The notes: generated from the letters alone by a model not told the origin. 9,020 nt of DNA from Oscillospiraceae bacterium (GCA_015068335.1 SVKT01000064.1:1-9020), one strand, 5' to 3'; shown: positions 1 to 5,985, counted from the stretch's first letter. Translations and numbers: made by a program.

Positions 1-543
1 TCCGCTGTGTTCCAGCACCACCGTGGTGCCCATCATAGAGTCGTTGAACACCGCGGCCACGGTGCCGGCAGAGGCGGCCATCACCGTGGTGCCGATGGCG
101 GCGGCGATGTCCACGCCGTCGTGGGTGCGCCAGTCCTCCATCGTTTCACTGTAAATCAGGTCGTCCACGGAAAAGGCCGCCAGCACCTCGCCTTTCAGGG
201 GGGAGACCACCAGTCTGGGGGGTTCCGCCACCACGGGGGCAGTGTCGGGAATGCTTGTAGGGGCGCTTACGGGTTTGGGTTCCGGGATGGGCTCCGGTTC
301 CGGCAGAAGTTCTGCCGTGGGGAGATCTACTTCCACCGGAGGAACTTCCGTCGTGCCGGTGGGCGACACCTCCGGCATAACGATCTCCGTGCCGGGCACA
401 TCCTCATAAAAATCCTGGGGCGGGCTGGGCTCTCTGTCCGAGAGCAGAAAGTAGCCGCTGACGGCGATTGCCAGCAGACAGAACGTCATCGTGGCGTAAA
501 AGCCGATGCTGCCGCGCACCGCATCCCATCGTTTGTTTGCCAT
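1..543 (-). CDS. Membrane-anchored M23/LytM-domain protein, SpoIIQ-like (3' end outside window)
   Basis: The first 181 residues are visible; the C-terminus lies beyond base 1. Residues about 12-34 form one hydrophobic membrane segment after a short basic N-terminus. Residues about 35-110 are a Pro/Glu/Val-rich linker, and a LytM (peptidase M23) fold starts near 112. The first zinc motif HxxxD is visible as WRTHDGVD (His141, Asp145), followed by the usual glycine/valine beta-strand pattern. The second motif (HxH) would be outside the window. This layout and the wording around YSETMEDWRTHDGVDIAA resemble SpoIIQ, the forespore protein that binds SpoIIIAH across the two membranes during engulfment. 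B. subtilis SpoIIQ has lost the first zinc His; clostridial forms keep it, as here. The start is set by a GGGAGG ribosome site just upstream. A sigma-F/G-like promoter fits forespore expression. A generic envelope M23 endopeptidase is the alternative. Confidence 0.8.
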   Translation of the reverse strand, partial: MANKRWDAVRGSIGFYATMTFCLLAIAVSGYFLLSDREPSPPQDFYEDVPGTEIVMPEVSPTGTTEVPPVEVDLPTAELLPEPEPIPEPKPVSAPTSIPDTAPVVAEPPRLVVSPLKGEVLAAFSVDDLIYSETMEDWRTHDGVDIAAAIGTTVMAASAGTVAAVFNDSMMGTTVVLEHSG

Positions 544-575
544 ACAGATTCCTCCCTCAATATCGAGTGTGAGGA

Positions 576-605
576 CAGTATGGACGGATTTTCCTGAATC
601 TATAC
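576..605 (-). promoter_or_regulatory. Sigma-F/sigma-G-like promoter for the SpoIIQ-like gene
   Basis: On the minus strand GTATA (601-605) is separated by exactly 18 bases from CATACTG (576-582). This matches the B. subtilis sigma-G pattern (GHATR, 18, CATnHTA) at all but the last -10 base, and also fits most of the sigma-F -10 positions. The implied start of transcription leaves a leader of about 25 bases ending in the GGGAGG site at 552-557. No sigma-A-like pair was seen in this gap. The assignment is pattern-based. Confidence 0.55.
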
Positions 606-638
606 CGCTGCCGGCAAAAAAGACCGGCAGGCATAAAA

Positions 639-664
639 AAAGAGCCCGCTTCGGCGGGCTCTTT
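639..664 (-). terminator. Intrinsic terminator of gpmI
   Basis: An 11-bp stem (arms 639-649 and 654-664; core GAGCCCGC/GCGGGCTC) closes a four-base loop. On the minus strand it is followed by a run of seven T, just after the gpmI stop codon at 675. This is a canonical rho-independent terminator. The plus-strand exit is only moderately T-rich and no plus-strand gene precedes it. It separates the glycolytic genes from the SpoIIQ-like gene. Confidence 0.9.
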
Positions 665-674
665 CCTTGTTTTG

Positions 675-2192
675 TCAACAAATAATGAGGGTTTTGCCGT
701 CCATTTCTTCGGGCACGGCCAGACCCATCACGTCCAGCATTGTGGGCGCGATGTCGGCCAGGCGGCCGTCGGCGCGCAGTTCCGTGCCGGCGCCGCAGAG
801 GATGAAGGGCACCAGATTGGTGGTGTGGGCGGTCATAGGACTGCCGTCCGCCTCGGTCATCTGCTCGGCGTTGCCGTGATCGGCGGTGACCATAGCGATG
901 CCGCCCATTTTCAACGTGGCGTCCACCACGCGGCCTACGCACTCATCCACGGTTTCCACGGCCTTCACGGCGGCGTCGTACACGCCGGTATGGCCCACCA
1001 TATCGCAGTTGGCGAAGTTGAGGATGATGACGTCGTAGGCGCCGGACTCGATGCGTTCTACGCACTTGTCGCAGACCTCCACGGCGCTCATCTCCGGTTG
1101 CAGGTCATAGGTCGCCACCTTGGGGGAGGCGATCAGGCAGCGATCCTCGCCGGGGAAAACGGTCTCGCTGCCGCCATTGAAGAAGAAGGTGACGTGGGCG
1201 TACTTCTCCGTTTCGGCGATGCGCAACTGGGTCATCCCCACCTGGCTGAGATACTCGCCCAGACCGTTCTGTACGGAGGTGCGGGGATAGGCCACCTCCA
1301 CATTGGGCATCGTGGCGTCGTATTCCGTGTTGCACACGAAGGTCACGGGGAAATACTGGCGGGTAAAACCGTCGAAGTCGGGATCCACCAGCGTCCGGGT
1401 GATCTCGCGGGCGCGGTCGGGACGGAAGTTGAAGAAGATCACGCTGTCATTGTCAGAGATGGTGCCCTCCTGGTCGCAGACCACGGGCTCCACAAATTCG
1501 TCGGTGATGCCGGCGGCATAGGAATCCTTCACCGCAGCCACGGGAAGAGGATTGTAATGGATACCGTCGCCGTAGACCATCGCGTCGTAGGCCCGCTCCA
1601 CGCGCTCCCAGCGCTTGTCGCGGTCCATCGCGTAGTAGCGGCCCATCACGGTCGCGATCTTGCCCACGCCGATCTCACGGCACTGTTCCACCGTCTGGGC
1701 CACAAAGTCGGCACCGGAGGTGGGGGAGACGTCGCGGCCGTCCAGAAAGGCGTGGATATAGACGGATTCCAGCCCCTTTTCCTTTGCCAGACGCAGCAGG
1801 GCGAACAGGTGCTCCAAGTGGGAGTGCACGCCGCCGTCGGACAGCAGACCCATCAGGTGCAGATTGGTACCCTTTTCCAGGCAGCGGTCCATCGCGTGCA
1901 GATAGGCGGGGTTCTGGAAGAAATCACCGTCGCGGATGGACTTGGAGATGCGGGGCAGGTCCTGAAACACCACGCGGCCGGCGCCGATGTTGGTGTGTCC
2001 CACTTCGCTGTTGCCCATCTGTCCCTCGGGCAGGCCTACGTCCAGACCGGAGGCGGACAGCGTTGTATGGGCAAAGTTCTGGAAGAACTCGTCCAGACGG
2101 GGCGTCCGGGCGGCGTGGACGGCGTTTCCAGCGGTGCCGGAGGCGAGGCCGAAACCGTCCATAATGACGAGAGTGGTTGGTGTTTTGTTCAT
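675..2192 (-). CDS. gpmI: 2,3-bisphosphoglycerate-independent phosphoglycerate mutase
   Basis: Cytosolic glycolytic enzyme interconverting 3- and 2-phosphoglycerate through a phosphoserine intermediate, using two divalent metal ions. At 505 residues it has the full family length. The alkaline-phosphatase-like catalytic core is complete: Asp12 (IMDGFG), nucleophile Ser62 in GNSEVGH, Asp397 and His401 (NCDMVGH), Asp438-His439 (TADHGN) and His456. These match the metal ligands of the Geobacillus enzyme with a constant offset of six after the middle domain. The phosphotransferase domain (about 75-310) is inserted as usual and contains HAFLDGRD. The start is supported by an AAGGAA ribosome site at 2201-2206. 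It follows tpiA after 91 structured bases and ends at a strong terminator, so it is probably the last gene of the tpiA transcript. Dependence on Mn2+ and sensitivity to pH are family traits, not seen here. Confidence 0.97.
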   Translation of the reverse strand: MNKTPTTLVIMDGFGLASGTAGNAVHAARTPRLDEFFQNFAHTTLSASGLDVGLPEGQMGNSEVGHTNIGAGRVVFQDLPRISKSIRDGDFFQNPAYLHAMDRCLEKGTNLHLMGLLSDGGVHSHLEHLFALLRLAKEKGLESVYIHAFLDGRDVSPTSGADFVAQTVEQCREIGVGKIATVMGRYYAMDRDKRWERVERAYDAMVYGDGIHYNPLPVAAVKDSYAAGITDEFVEPVVCDQEGTISDNDSVIFFNFRPDRAREITRTLVDPDFDGFTRQYFPVTFVCNTEYDATMPNVEVAYPRTSVQNGLGEYLSQVGMTQLRIAETEKYAHVTFFFNGGSETVFPGEDRCLIASPKVATYDLQPEMSAVEVCDKCVERIESGAYDVIILNFANCDMVGHTGVYDAAVKAVETVDECVGRVVDATLKMGGIAMVTADHGNAEQMTEADGSPMTAHTTNLVPFILCGAGTELRADGRLADIAPTMLDVMGLAVPEEMDGKTLIIC

Positions 2193-2203
2193 AAAAACTG
2201 TTC

Positions 2204-2272
2204 CTTACTTCACCGGAGATCCGACGGGATCGATCCTGTTGGATGAAGTGAGGGGGAAATAGTCCCCCTCAC
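2204..2272 (-). promoter_or_regulatory. Structured tpiA-gpmI spacer with competing hairpins
   Basis: Three inverted repeats lie in the 91-base gap. Hairpin A has a perfect 10-bp, G/C-rich stem (2248-2257 with 2263-2272, five-base loop). It lacks a downstream T run in the direction of transcription, so it is a poor intrinsic terminator. Hairpin B pairs 2244-2252 with 2204-2212 at eight of nine positions. It shares 2248-2252 with A and covers the first bases of the gpmI ribosome binding site. A small hairpin (2218-2222 with 2227-2231) sits inside B. A and B cannot form together. No known riboswitch class was recognised. Confidence 0.5.
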
Positions 2273-2283
2273 GAATCGTTCTC

Positions 2284-3057
2284 TTATTCCTGGTTGGCAG
2301 CGTTGATGATGTCCAGGAACTGCTCGGGTTTCAGGGACGCGCCGCCAATGAGGCCGCCGTCGATGTCGGGCTGGGAGAGCAGTTCGGCTGCGTTCTTGGG
2401 ATTCATAGAGCCGCCGTACTGGATGGTGACGGAGCGGGCCACGCGGGCGCCGTACAGGGCGCGGATGGTGGCGCGGATGTTGGCGCAGACCTCGCCGGCC
2501 TGCTCGGCAGTGGCGGTCTTGCCGGTGCCGATGGCCCAGATGGGCTCATAGGCGATGATGCAGCGGCGCATCTTGTCGGCGCTGACGCCGCTCAGAGCGC
2601 TCTTGACCTGCAAGGCGATCCACTCGTCGGTGATGCCGGTCTCGCGCTGGGCCAGGCTCTCGCCCACGCAGATGATGGGGTTCATACCGGCGTTCAGAAC
2701 GGCGTGGACCTTCTTGTTGACGGTCTCGTCGCTCTCGCAGAAGTACTCGCGGCGCTCGCTGTGGCCCACGATGACGTACTTCACGCCCAGGTCTTTCAGC
2801 ATATCGGCGGAAACTTCGCCGGTGTAGGCGCCCTTCTCCTCGAAGTAGACGTTCTCGGCGCCCACGGAGATCCGCAGGTCCTTGAAGGCCTTGGCGGCGG
2901 TAGAGATGTTGCAGGCGGGGACGCAGATCACGGTCTCGCACCACTTGGCGCGGGGCATAATCTTCTTCATTTCCTCGGCAAACTTCTTGGTCTCGGTGGC
3001 GGTCATATTCATTTTCCAGTTGCCGGCAATCACGGTCTTACGGTATCTGCGATTCAT
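2284..3057 (-). CDS. tpiA: Triosephosphate isomerase
   Basis: Cytosolic (beta/alpha)8-barrel enzyme interconverting dihydroxyacetone phosphate and glyceraldehyde 3-phosphate. At 257 residues it is standard length. Catalytic residues are all visible: Asn13 and Lys15 in GNWKMN, His99 in VGHSERR, and the base Glu171 in AYEPIWAIGTGKTA. The phosphate-gripping loop 6 follows Glu171, and the C-terminal phosphate site is present as QYGGSMNPKNA and GGLIGGASL. The subunit-interface segment reads AENVYFEEKGAYTGEVS, with Glu where many homologues have Gln. The start at 3057 is supported by AAAGGAG about ten bases upstream. The gene has its own sigma-A promoter in the gap after pgk, so its expression can be uncoupled from pgk. 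Read-through into gpmI is likely. Confidence 0.97.
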   Translation of the reverse strand: MNRRYRKTVIAGNWKMNMTATETKKFAEEMKKIMPRAKWCETVICVPACNISTAAKAFKDLRISVGAENVYFEEKGAYTGEVSADMLKDLGVKYVIVGHSERREYFCESDETVNKKVHAVLNAGMNPIICVGESLAQRETGITDEWIALQVKSALSGVSADKMRRCIIAYEPIWAIGTGKTATAEQAGEVCANIRATIRALYGARVARSVTIQYGGSMNPKNAAELLSQPDIDGGLIGGASLKPEQFLDIINAANQE

Positions 3058-3135
3058 AGTTTCATATCTCCTTTATGTGTGTCGATCTGTATCTTCTATC
3101 GAATTCAAGCAGGGCTTAAAAACAAAACTTATTGA

Positions 3136-3164
3136 GTTATAGCAAAAAAACAATAAAATGTCAA
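3136..3164 (-). promoter_or_regulatory. Sigma-A promoter of tpiA
   Basis: On the minus strand a perfect -35 TTGACA (3159-3164) and a -10 TATAAC (3136-3141) are separated by the optimal 17 bases. The spacer and flanks are AT-rich, unlike the GC-rich surroundings. Transcription would start near 3129, giving a leader of about 70 bases before tpiA. This is the strongest promoter match in the window. Confidence 0.85.
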
Positions 3165-3286
3165 GAAAAAATGCGCGTTTTCGGAAGAAAAGCGAACAAA
3201 ACGGCAGAATTGCCCGCGATGCGCGGGGAGAGGACGCCGGAGAAAGGCAATCGTTTACCGGGGGAGAGCGGCGCAGAAAGGCCGCT

Positions 3287-3313
3287 TCACCCGGCAAGAG
3301 CCTTGCCGGGTGA
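3287..3313 (-). terminator. Hairpin after pgk (weak or non-canonical terminator)
   Basis: A perfect 12-bp stem (3287-3298 with 3302-3313; CACCCGGCAAG/CTTGCCGGGTG) with a three-base loop lies 15 bases after the pgk stop codon. A smaller stem with arms AGCGGC/GCCGCT follows it on the minus strand. Neither is followed by a real T run. It may slow or partly stop polymerase, or protect the 3' end of the pgk mRNA. The next gene's own promoter favours an end of transcription here. Confidence 0.5.
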
Positions 3314-3328
3314 GGGGGGGATTTTCGA

Positions 3329-4600
3329 TCAGGCGTCCAGCAGGCAAGCCACACCGGGGAGTTCCTTGCCTTCCATAAATTCCAGGGAAGCGCCGCCACC
3401 GGTGGAGATGTGGGTCATCTTGTCGGCATAGCCCAACTGCTGCACGGCAGCCGCGCTGTCGCCGCCGCCGATGATGGTGGTGGCGGAGGTTTTGGAGAGC
3501 GCCTCGGCCACGGCTTCGGTGCCCTTGGCGAAGGCGGCAAACTCAAACACGCCCATAGGGCCGTTCCAGATCACGGTGCCGGCGTCCTTCACGGCGTCGC
3601 AGTACAGGTTCACGGTCTCGGGGCCGATGTCCAGACCCTGCCAGCCTTCGGGGATCTGGCCGGCCTTGACCACCTGATGGGCGGCGTCGGGAGCAAAGCG
3701 GTCGGCGATGACGGTATCCACGGGCAGCAGCAGTTTCACGCCCTTTGCCGCGGCCTTGGCCACCATTTCGTTGGAATAGTCCATCCAGTCGGCTTCCAGC
3801 AGGGAGTCGCCCACCTTGCCGCCCTGTGCGGCGGAGAAGGTGTAGGCCATACCGCCGCCGATGATGATGGTGTCGGCGATCTCCAACAGGTTGTTGATGA
3901 CGCCGATCTTGGAACTGACCTTGCTGCCGCCCAGAATGGCCACCAGAGGCCGCTTGGGATTGGCCAGTGCGCCGCCGATGAAGTCCAGTTCCTTCTGGAT
4001 CAGGAAGCCGGAAACGGCGGGCAGGTAGTCCGCCACGCCGGCAGTGGAAGCGTGAGCACGGTGCACGGCGCCGAAAGCGTCGGACACATAGACGTCAGCC
4101 ATATCGGCCATTGCTTTGGCGAAGGCGGGGTCGTTCTTGGTCTCCCCCTTTTCAAAGCGGGTGTTTTCCAGCAGCAGGATCTGACCGGGTTGCAGCGCGG
4201 CGGCTTTGGCGCGGGCGTCCTCGCCCACCACGTCGGCGGCCATCATCACGGGCAGTTCCAGCAGTTCGGCGAGGCGTGCGGCCACGGGTTTCAGGGAGAG
4301 TTCGGCCAGGGACTTCTGCCACTTCGCTTCGGTGAGGGTGGCGGGATCCTTGCCCTTTTCGGTCTGCTTCTGCACCCACTTGTCAAAACTGGGCTGGGGC
4401 TTGCCCATATGAGAGCAGGCGATGACGGCCGCGCCCTGTTCCAGCAGGTAGCGGATGGTGGGCAGCGCGGCCACAATGCGCTTGTCATCGGTGATGACGC
4501 CGCTGCCGTCCTTGGCCATAGGAACGTTGAAGTCGCAGCGCAGCAGGACCTTCTTGCCCGCCACATCCAGATCGCGTACGGTTTTCTTGTTGTAATTCAT
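3329..4600 (-). CDS. pgk: Phosphoglycerate kinase, with an insertion in the N-terminal domain
   Basis: Cytosolic glycolytic kinase transferring phosphate from 1,3-bisphosphoglycerate to ADP. The substrate side shows Asp23 and Asn25 (RCDFNVP), Arg41, His64 (SHMGKP), Arg148 (LLENTRF) and Arg181 (FGAVHRAHAS). The nucleotide side shows Lys227 and Lys231 (GGSKVSSK), IIGGGMA, WNGPMGVFE and the C-terminal GGGDSAAA and STGGGASLE loops. The usual Arg of SHLGRP is Lys67. The protein has 423 residues, against about 395 for most bacterial forms. The excess is one segment, about residues 71-97, rich in Lys, Gln, Trp and Thr, placed between SHMGKP and the LSLKPVAARL helix. The frame is open and all core motifs are present, so the enzyme should be active. 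A GGAGG site sits seven bases upstream of the start. It follows trmL by 51 bases and is probably cotranscribed with it. Confidence 0.97.
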   Translation of the reverse strand: MNYNKKTVRDLDVAGKKVLLRCDFNVPMAKDGSGVITDDKRIVAALPTIRYLLEQGAAVIACSHMGKPQPSFDKWVQKQTEKGKDPATLTEAKWQKSLAELSLKPVAARLAELLELPVMMAADVVGEDARAKAAALQPGQILLLENTRFEKGETKNDPAFAKAMADMADVYVSDAFGAVHRAHASTAGVADYLPAVSGFLIQKELDFIGGALANPKRPLVAILGGSKVSSKIGVINNLLEIADTIIIGGGMAYTFSAAQGGKVGDSLLEADWMDYSNEMVAKAAAKGVKLLLPVDTVIADRFAPDAAHQVVKAGQIPEGWQGLDIGPETVNLYCDAVKDAGTVIWNGPMGVFEFAAFAKGTEAVAEALSKTSATTIIGGGDSAAAVQQLGYADKMTHISTGGGASLEFMEGKELPGVACLLDA

Positions 4601-4651
4601 AAGAAATCCTCCAAATTCGGTTTTGGTTTACGGCACGGTGTGCCGGTGGTT

Positions 4652-5146
4652 TCAAAGGGTCTCCGCCATCTCGCCGGTGTCGGTCAGACCGGGAAATCCG
4701 GTCTGGCGCAGCGCTTCGTAGACGCAGACGGCAACGGTGTTGCTCAGATTCAGGCTCCGCGCCTCCGACACCATAGGCAGCCGGATGCAGCGGTCGCGGA
4801 AGCGCTCCCGGAAATCCATAGGGAGCCCGGCGGTCTCCTTGCCGAAAAACAGCCAGCAGTCCGGCGTGAACTGCGCCTCCTGATAGGAACGGGGCGCCTT
4901 GGTGGTGGTGAGCCACGCCTGTTCGGCGGCCTCGGGATGGAGGCGGAACAGTTCTTCCAGGTTTTCGTAGTCGCAGACCTCCACCAGGGGCCAGTAGTCC
5001 AGTCCGGCCCGCTTCACGGCTTTTTCGGAAATGTCAAAGCCCAGCGGACGCACCAGATGCAGGCGGCTGCCGGTGGCGGCGCAGGTGCGGGCAATGTTCC
5101 CGCAATTCTGGGGGATCTCGGGTTCTACCAGTACGATGTTCAGCAT
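4652..5146 (-). CDS. trmL: tRNA (cytidine/uridine-34 2'-O)-methyltransferase, SPOUT family
   Basis: TrmL methylates the 2'-hydroxyl of the wobble nucleotide in certain leucine tRNAs, using S-adenosylmethionine bound in a trefoil knot. The 164-residue product is a single SPOUT domain of normal length for the minimal TrmL subfamily. The family motifs are present in order: EPEIPQNCGNIARTCAATG (residues 8-26), LFFGKETAGLP (99-109), and RSLNLSNTVAVCVYEALRQ (130-148), the last two forming the knot. The frame is open further upstream to 5281, but the start at 5146 is preferred. It begins MLNIVLVEP as the family does and is preceded by a strong GGAGG at 5154-5158. A sigma-A promoter lies about 40 bases upstream. 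It is first in an apparent trmL-pgk unit. The exact tRNA substrates are inferred from the family. Confidence 0.93.
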   Translation of the reverse strand: MLNIVLVEPEIPQNCGNIARTCAATGSRLHLVRPLGFDISEKAVKRAGLDYWPLVEVCDYENLEELFRLHPEAAEQAWLTTTKAPRSYQEAQFTPDCWLFFGKETAGLPMDFRERFRDRCIRLPMVSEARSLNLSNTVAVCVYEALRQTGFPGLTDTGEMAETL

Positions 5147-5182
5147 AGGTACATCCTCCCCTTTTTTTGACGAACGAAAACT

Positions 5183-5211
5183 ATTGTAAGGCATTATCTG
5201 CGCAAATTCAA
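5183..5211 (-). promoter_or_regulatory. Sigma-A promoter of trmL-pgk
   Basis: On the minus strand -35 TTGAAT (5206-5211) and -10 TACAAT (5183-5188) are 17 bases apart. That is four and five matches of six to consensus. The predicted start near 5176 gives a leader of about 30 bases that contains the GGGGAGG ribosome site of trmL. Confidence 0.65.
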
Positions 5212-5326
5212 CCATATTATGTGAATGAAGCGCACTTTTTATTGAAGAATACAGCGCAAAGGAACGGTGGTCAGCAGGCATTGGACCGAGGGCTCCGCGC
5301 CGCGGCGTGCCGTCCGGGAGAGGGAC

Positions 5327-5430
5327 TTTTCCGGAAAACTGTTGGCTCTGTCAAAAAAGCAGAAAAAAGGCGGAAAGATTTGGGGGAATTTTTTGAACAA
5401 TTTCCGTTGAGATACTGGATTTCCGGGAAA
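5327..5430. repeat. Two similar palindromes, possible operator pair
   Basis: TTTTCCGGAAAA (5327-5338) is a perfect 12-base palindrome. TTTCCGGGAAA (5420-5430) is the same word with one extra central G. Their centres are about 92 bases apart. The second lies directly upstream of the extended -10 element at 5435, within polymerase's footprint. A regulator bound there could repress the prs-cluster promoter. No regulator is identified, and chance is possible in such a short word. Confidence 0.3.
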
Positions 5431-5434
5431 AGTT

Positions 5435-5443
5435 TGATATAAT
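5435..5443 (+). promoter_or_regulatory. Extended -10 promoter of the prs cluster
   Basis: The sequence TGATATAAT is a perfect extended -10 element (TGnTATAAT), and no good -35 box lies 16-18 bases upstream. Extended -10 promoters can work without a -35. The predicted start near 5450 gives a leader of about 35 bases with an AAAGGAGG ribosome site at 5469-5476. Confidence 0.7.
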
Positions 5444-5484
5444 GACTTTACAAATGTCCAAATGCTTGAAAGGAGGGCTGCGCT

Positions 5485-5985
5485 ATGATCCCTACCGAAT
5501 CTGCCGTGATCTTTGCCGAGGCGATGCCGGACGCATCCGCGCCCTCCATACCGCTGATGCTGGAAGCCGTACTTTCCTGCCCGATTCTGTCCTGGATGAG
5601 CAGTCAGTTGCTGGCCGATGGTGTGCAGCGGTTTTTCGTTGTGTGCGAGCCCTGCTTCGAGGCGGACATCCGGCGCTGCTTTCCGGCGGCCGCGGATGTT
5701 GTGGTGTCCAACCGCCAAAGTGATCTGACGGCGTTTTTGAACACCCCCGACCCCGTGACGGTGCTCAACCGCTCTGCCATCCCGCTGGCGGGTGCCGGAC
5801 TGGGCTTTGCCTATGCCGCGCCGGGCTACGAGTTGCAGGAGGCGTGGAAAGTGAAGATGACCAACGCCGTGCAAGGCGCCGAACTGCTGCCCGGCTGGCT
5901 TCCCGTCTACGGTCCGGAGACCATAGCCGAGTTGGAGACCGCGCTTCAAAAGATGGGCGTGACGCCTCCCGCCCGGGAAAATTGA
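5485..5985 (+). CDS. Degenerate GlmU-like nucleotidyltransferase-domain protein in the glmU position
   Basis: A 166-residue protein with no signal peptide or membrane segment. The start is supported by AAAGGAGG and an extended -10 promoter. Residues 7-55 follow the first beta-alpha-beta unit of GlmU-type sugar-phosphate nucleotidyltransferases: AVIFAEAMP in place of AVILAAGxGTRM, PLMLEAVLSCPILSWM in place of PxLxxVxGKPMLxxV, and LLADGVQRFFVVCE in place of xxxAGVxxxVVVxG. The glycine-rich nucleotide loop, its Arg and the Lys of the SxxPK motif are all gone. Residues 91-101 (VTVLNRSAIPL) sit where GlmU has VLxxGDxPLL and lack the metal-binding Asp. The left-hand beta-helix acetyltransferase domain is absent; GlmU is normally about 455 residues. 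It precedes prs just as glmU does in B. subtilis. The homology is my reading by eye. If right, it is probably a non-catalytic remnant or repurposed fold; its function is unknown. Confidence 0.6.
   Translation: MIPTESAVIFAEAMPDASAPSIPLMLEAVLSCPILSWMSSQLLADGVQRFFVVCEPCFEADIRRCFPAAADVVVSNRQSDLTAFLNTPDPVTVLNRSAIPLAGAGLGFAYAAPGYELQEAWKVKMTNAVQGAELLPGWLPVYGPETIAELETALQKMGVTPPAREN

Larger units (their letters stand above)
5147..5484. other. Divergent regulatory region without genes
   Basis: These 338 bases separate the minus-strand trmL-pgk genes from the plus-strand prs cluster. They hold the trmL promoter near the left end, the plus-strand extended -10 promoter near the right end, two TTTCC/GGAAA palindromes, and a 10-bp GC palindrome (CGCCGCGGCG, 5298-5307). 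Short open frames here lack ribosome sites and family resemblance. No RNA gene was recognised. Confidence 0.7.

Noticed and set aside
608..630. Second hairpin (7-bp stem CTGCCGG/CCGGCAG) beyond the gpmI terminator
   Set aside because: It has no T run on either exit side and overlaps no gene. It may be incidental, and part of this stretch precedes the SpoIIQ-like promoter.
672..2246. Long plus-strand open frame of 524 codons
   Set aside because: It lies opposite gpmI, is His/Gly/Val-rich without family resemblance, has no ribosome site, and arises from the GC-rich codon bias of the true gene.
2193..2283. Known riboswitch class in the tpiA-gpmI gap
   Set aside because: The gap is short, and I see none of the conserved cores of glycine, TPP, SAM, FMN or PRPP/ppGpp riboswitches, only simple inverted repeats.
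3054..3065. Three-codon open frame (ATG AAA CTA TGA) overlapping the tpiA start
   Set aside because: Its ATG is only two bases from the GGAG site, too close for efficient initiation. The spacing fits the tpiA start instead.
4631..4645. Hairpin CGGCAC/GTGCCG between trmL and pgk as a terminator
   Set aside because: Only 6 bp with a three-base loop and no T run. The genes are close and probably cotranscribed.
3410..5170. Plus-strand open frame of 586 codons
   Set aside because: It covers both pgk and trmL on the opposite strand, whose products are unmistakable. The composition (His, Gly, Gln-rich) is typical of an antisense shadow.
5407..5443. TTGAGA as the -35 box for TATAAT at 5438
   Set aside because: The spacing is about 25 bases, too long for sigma-A. 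The extended -10 (TGnTATAAT) explains the promoter better.
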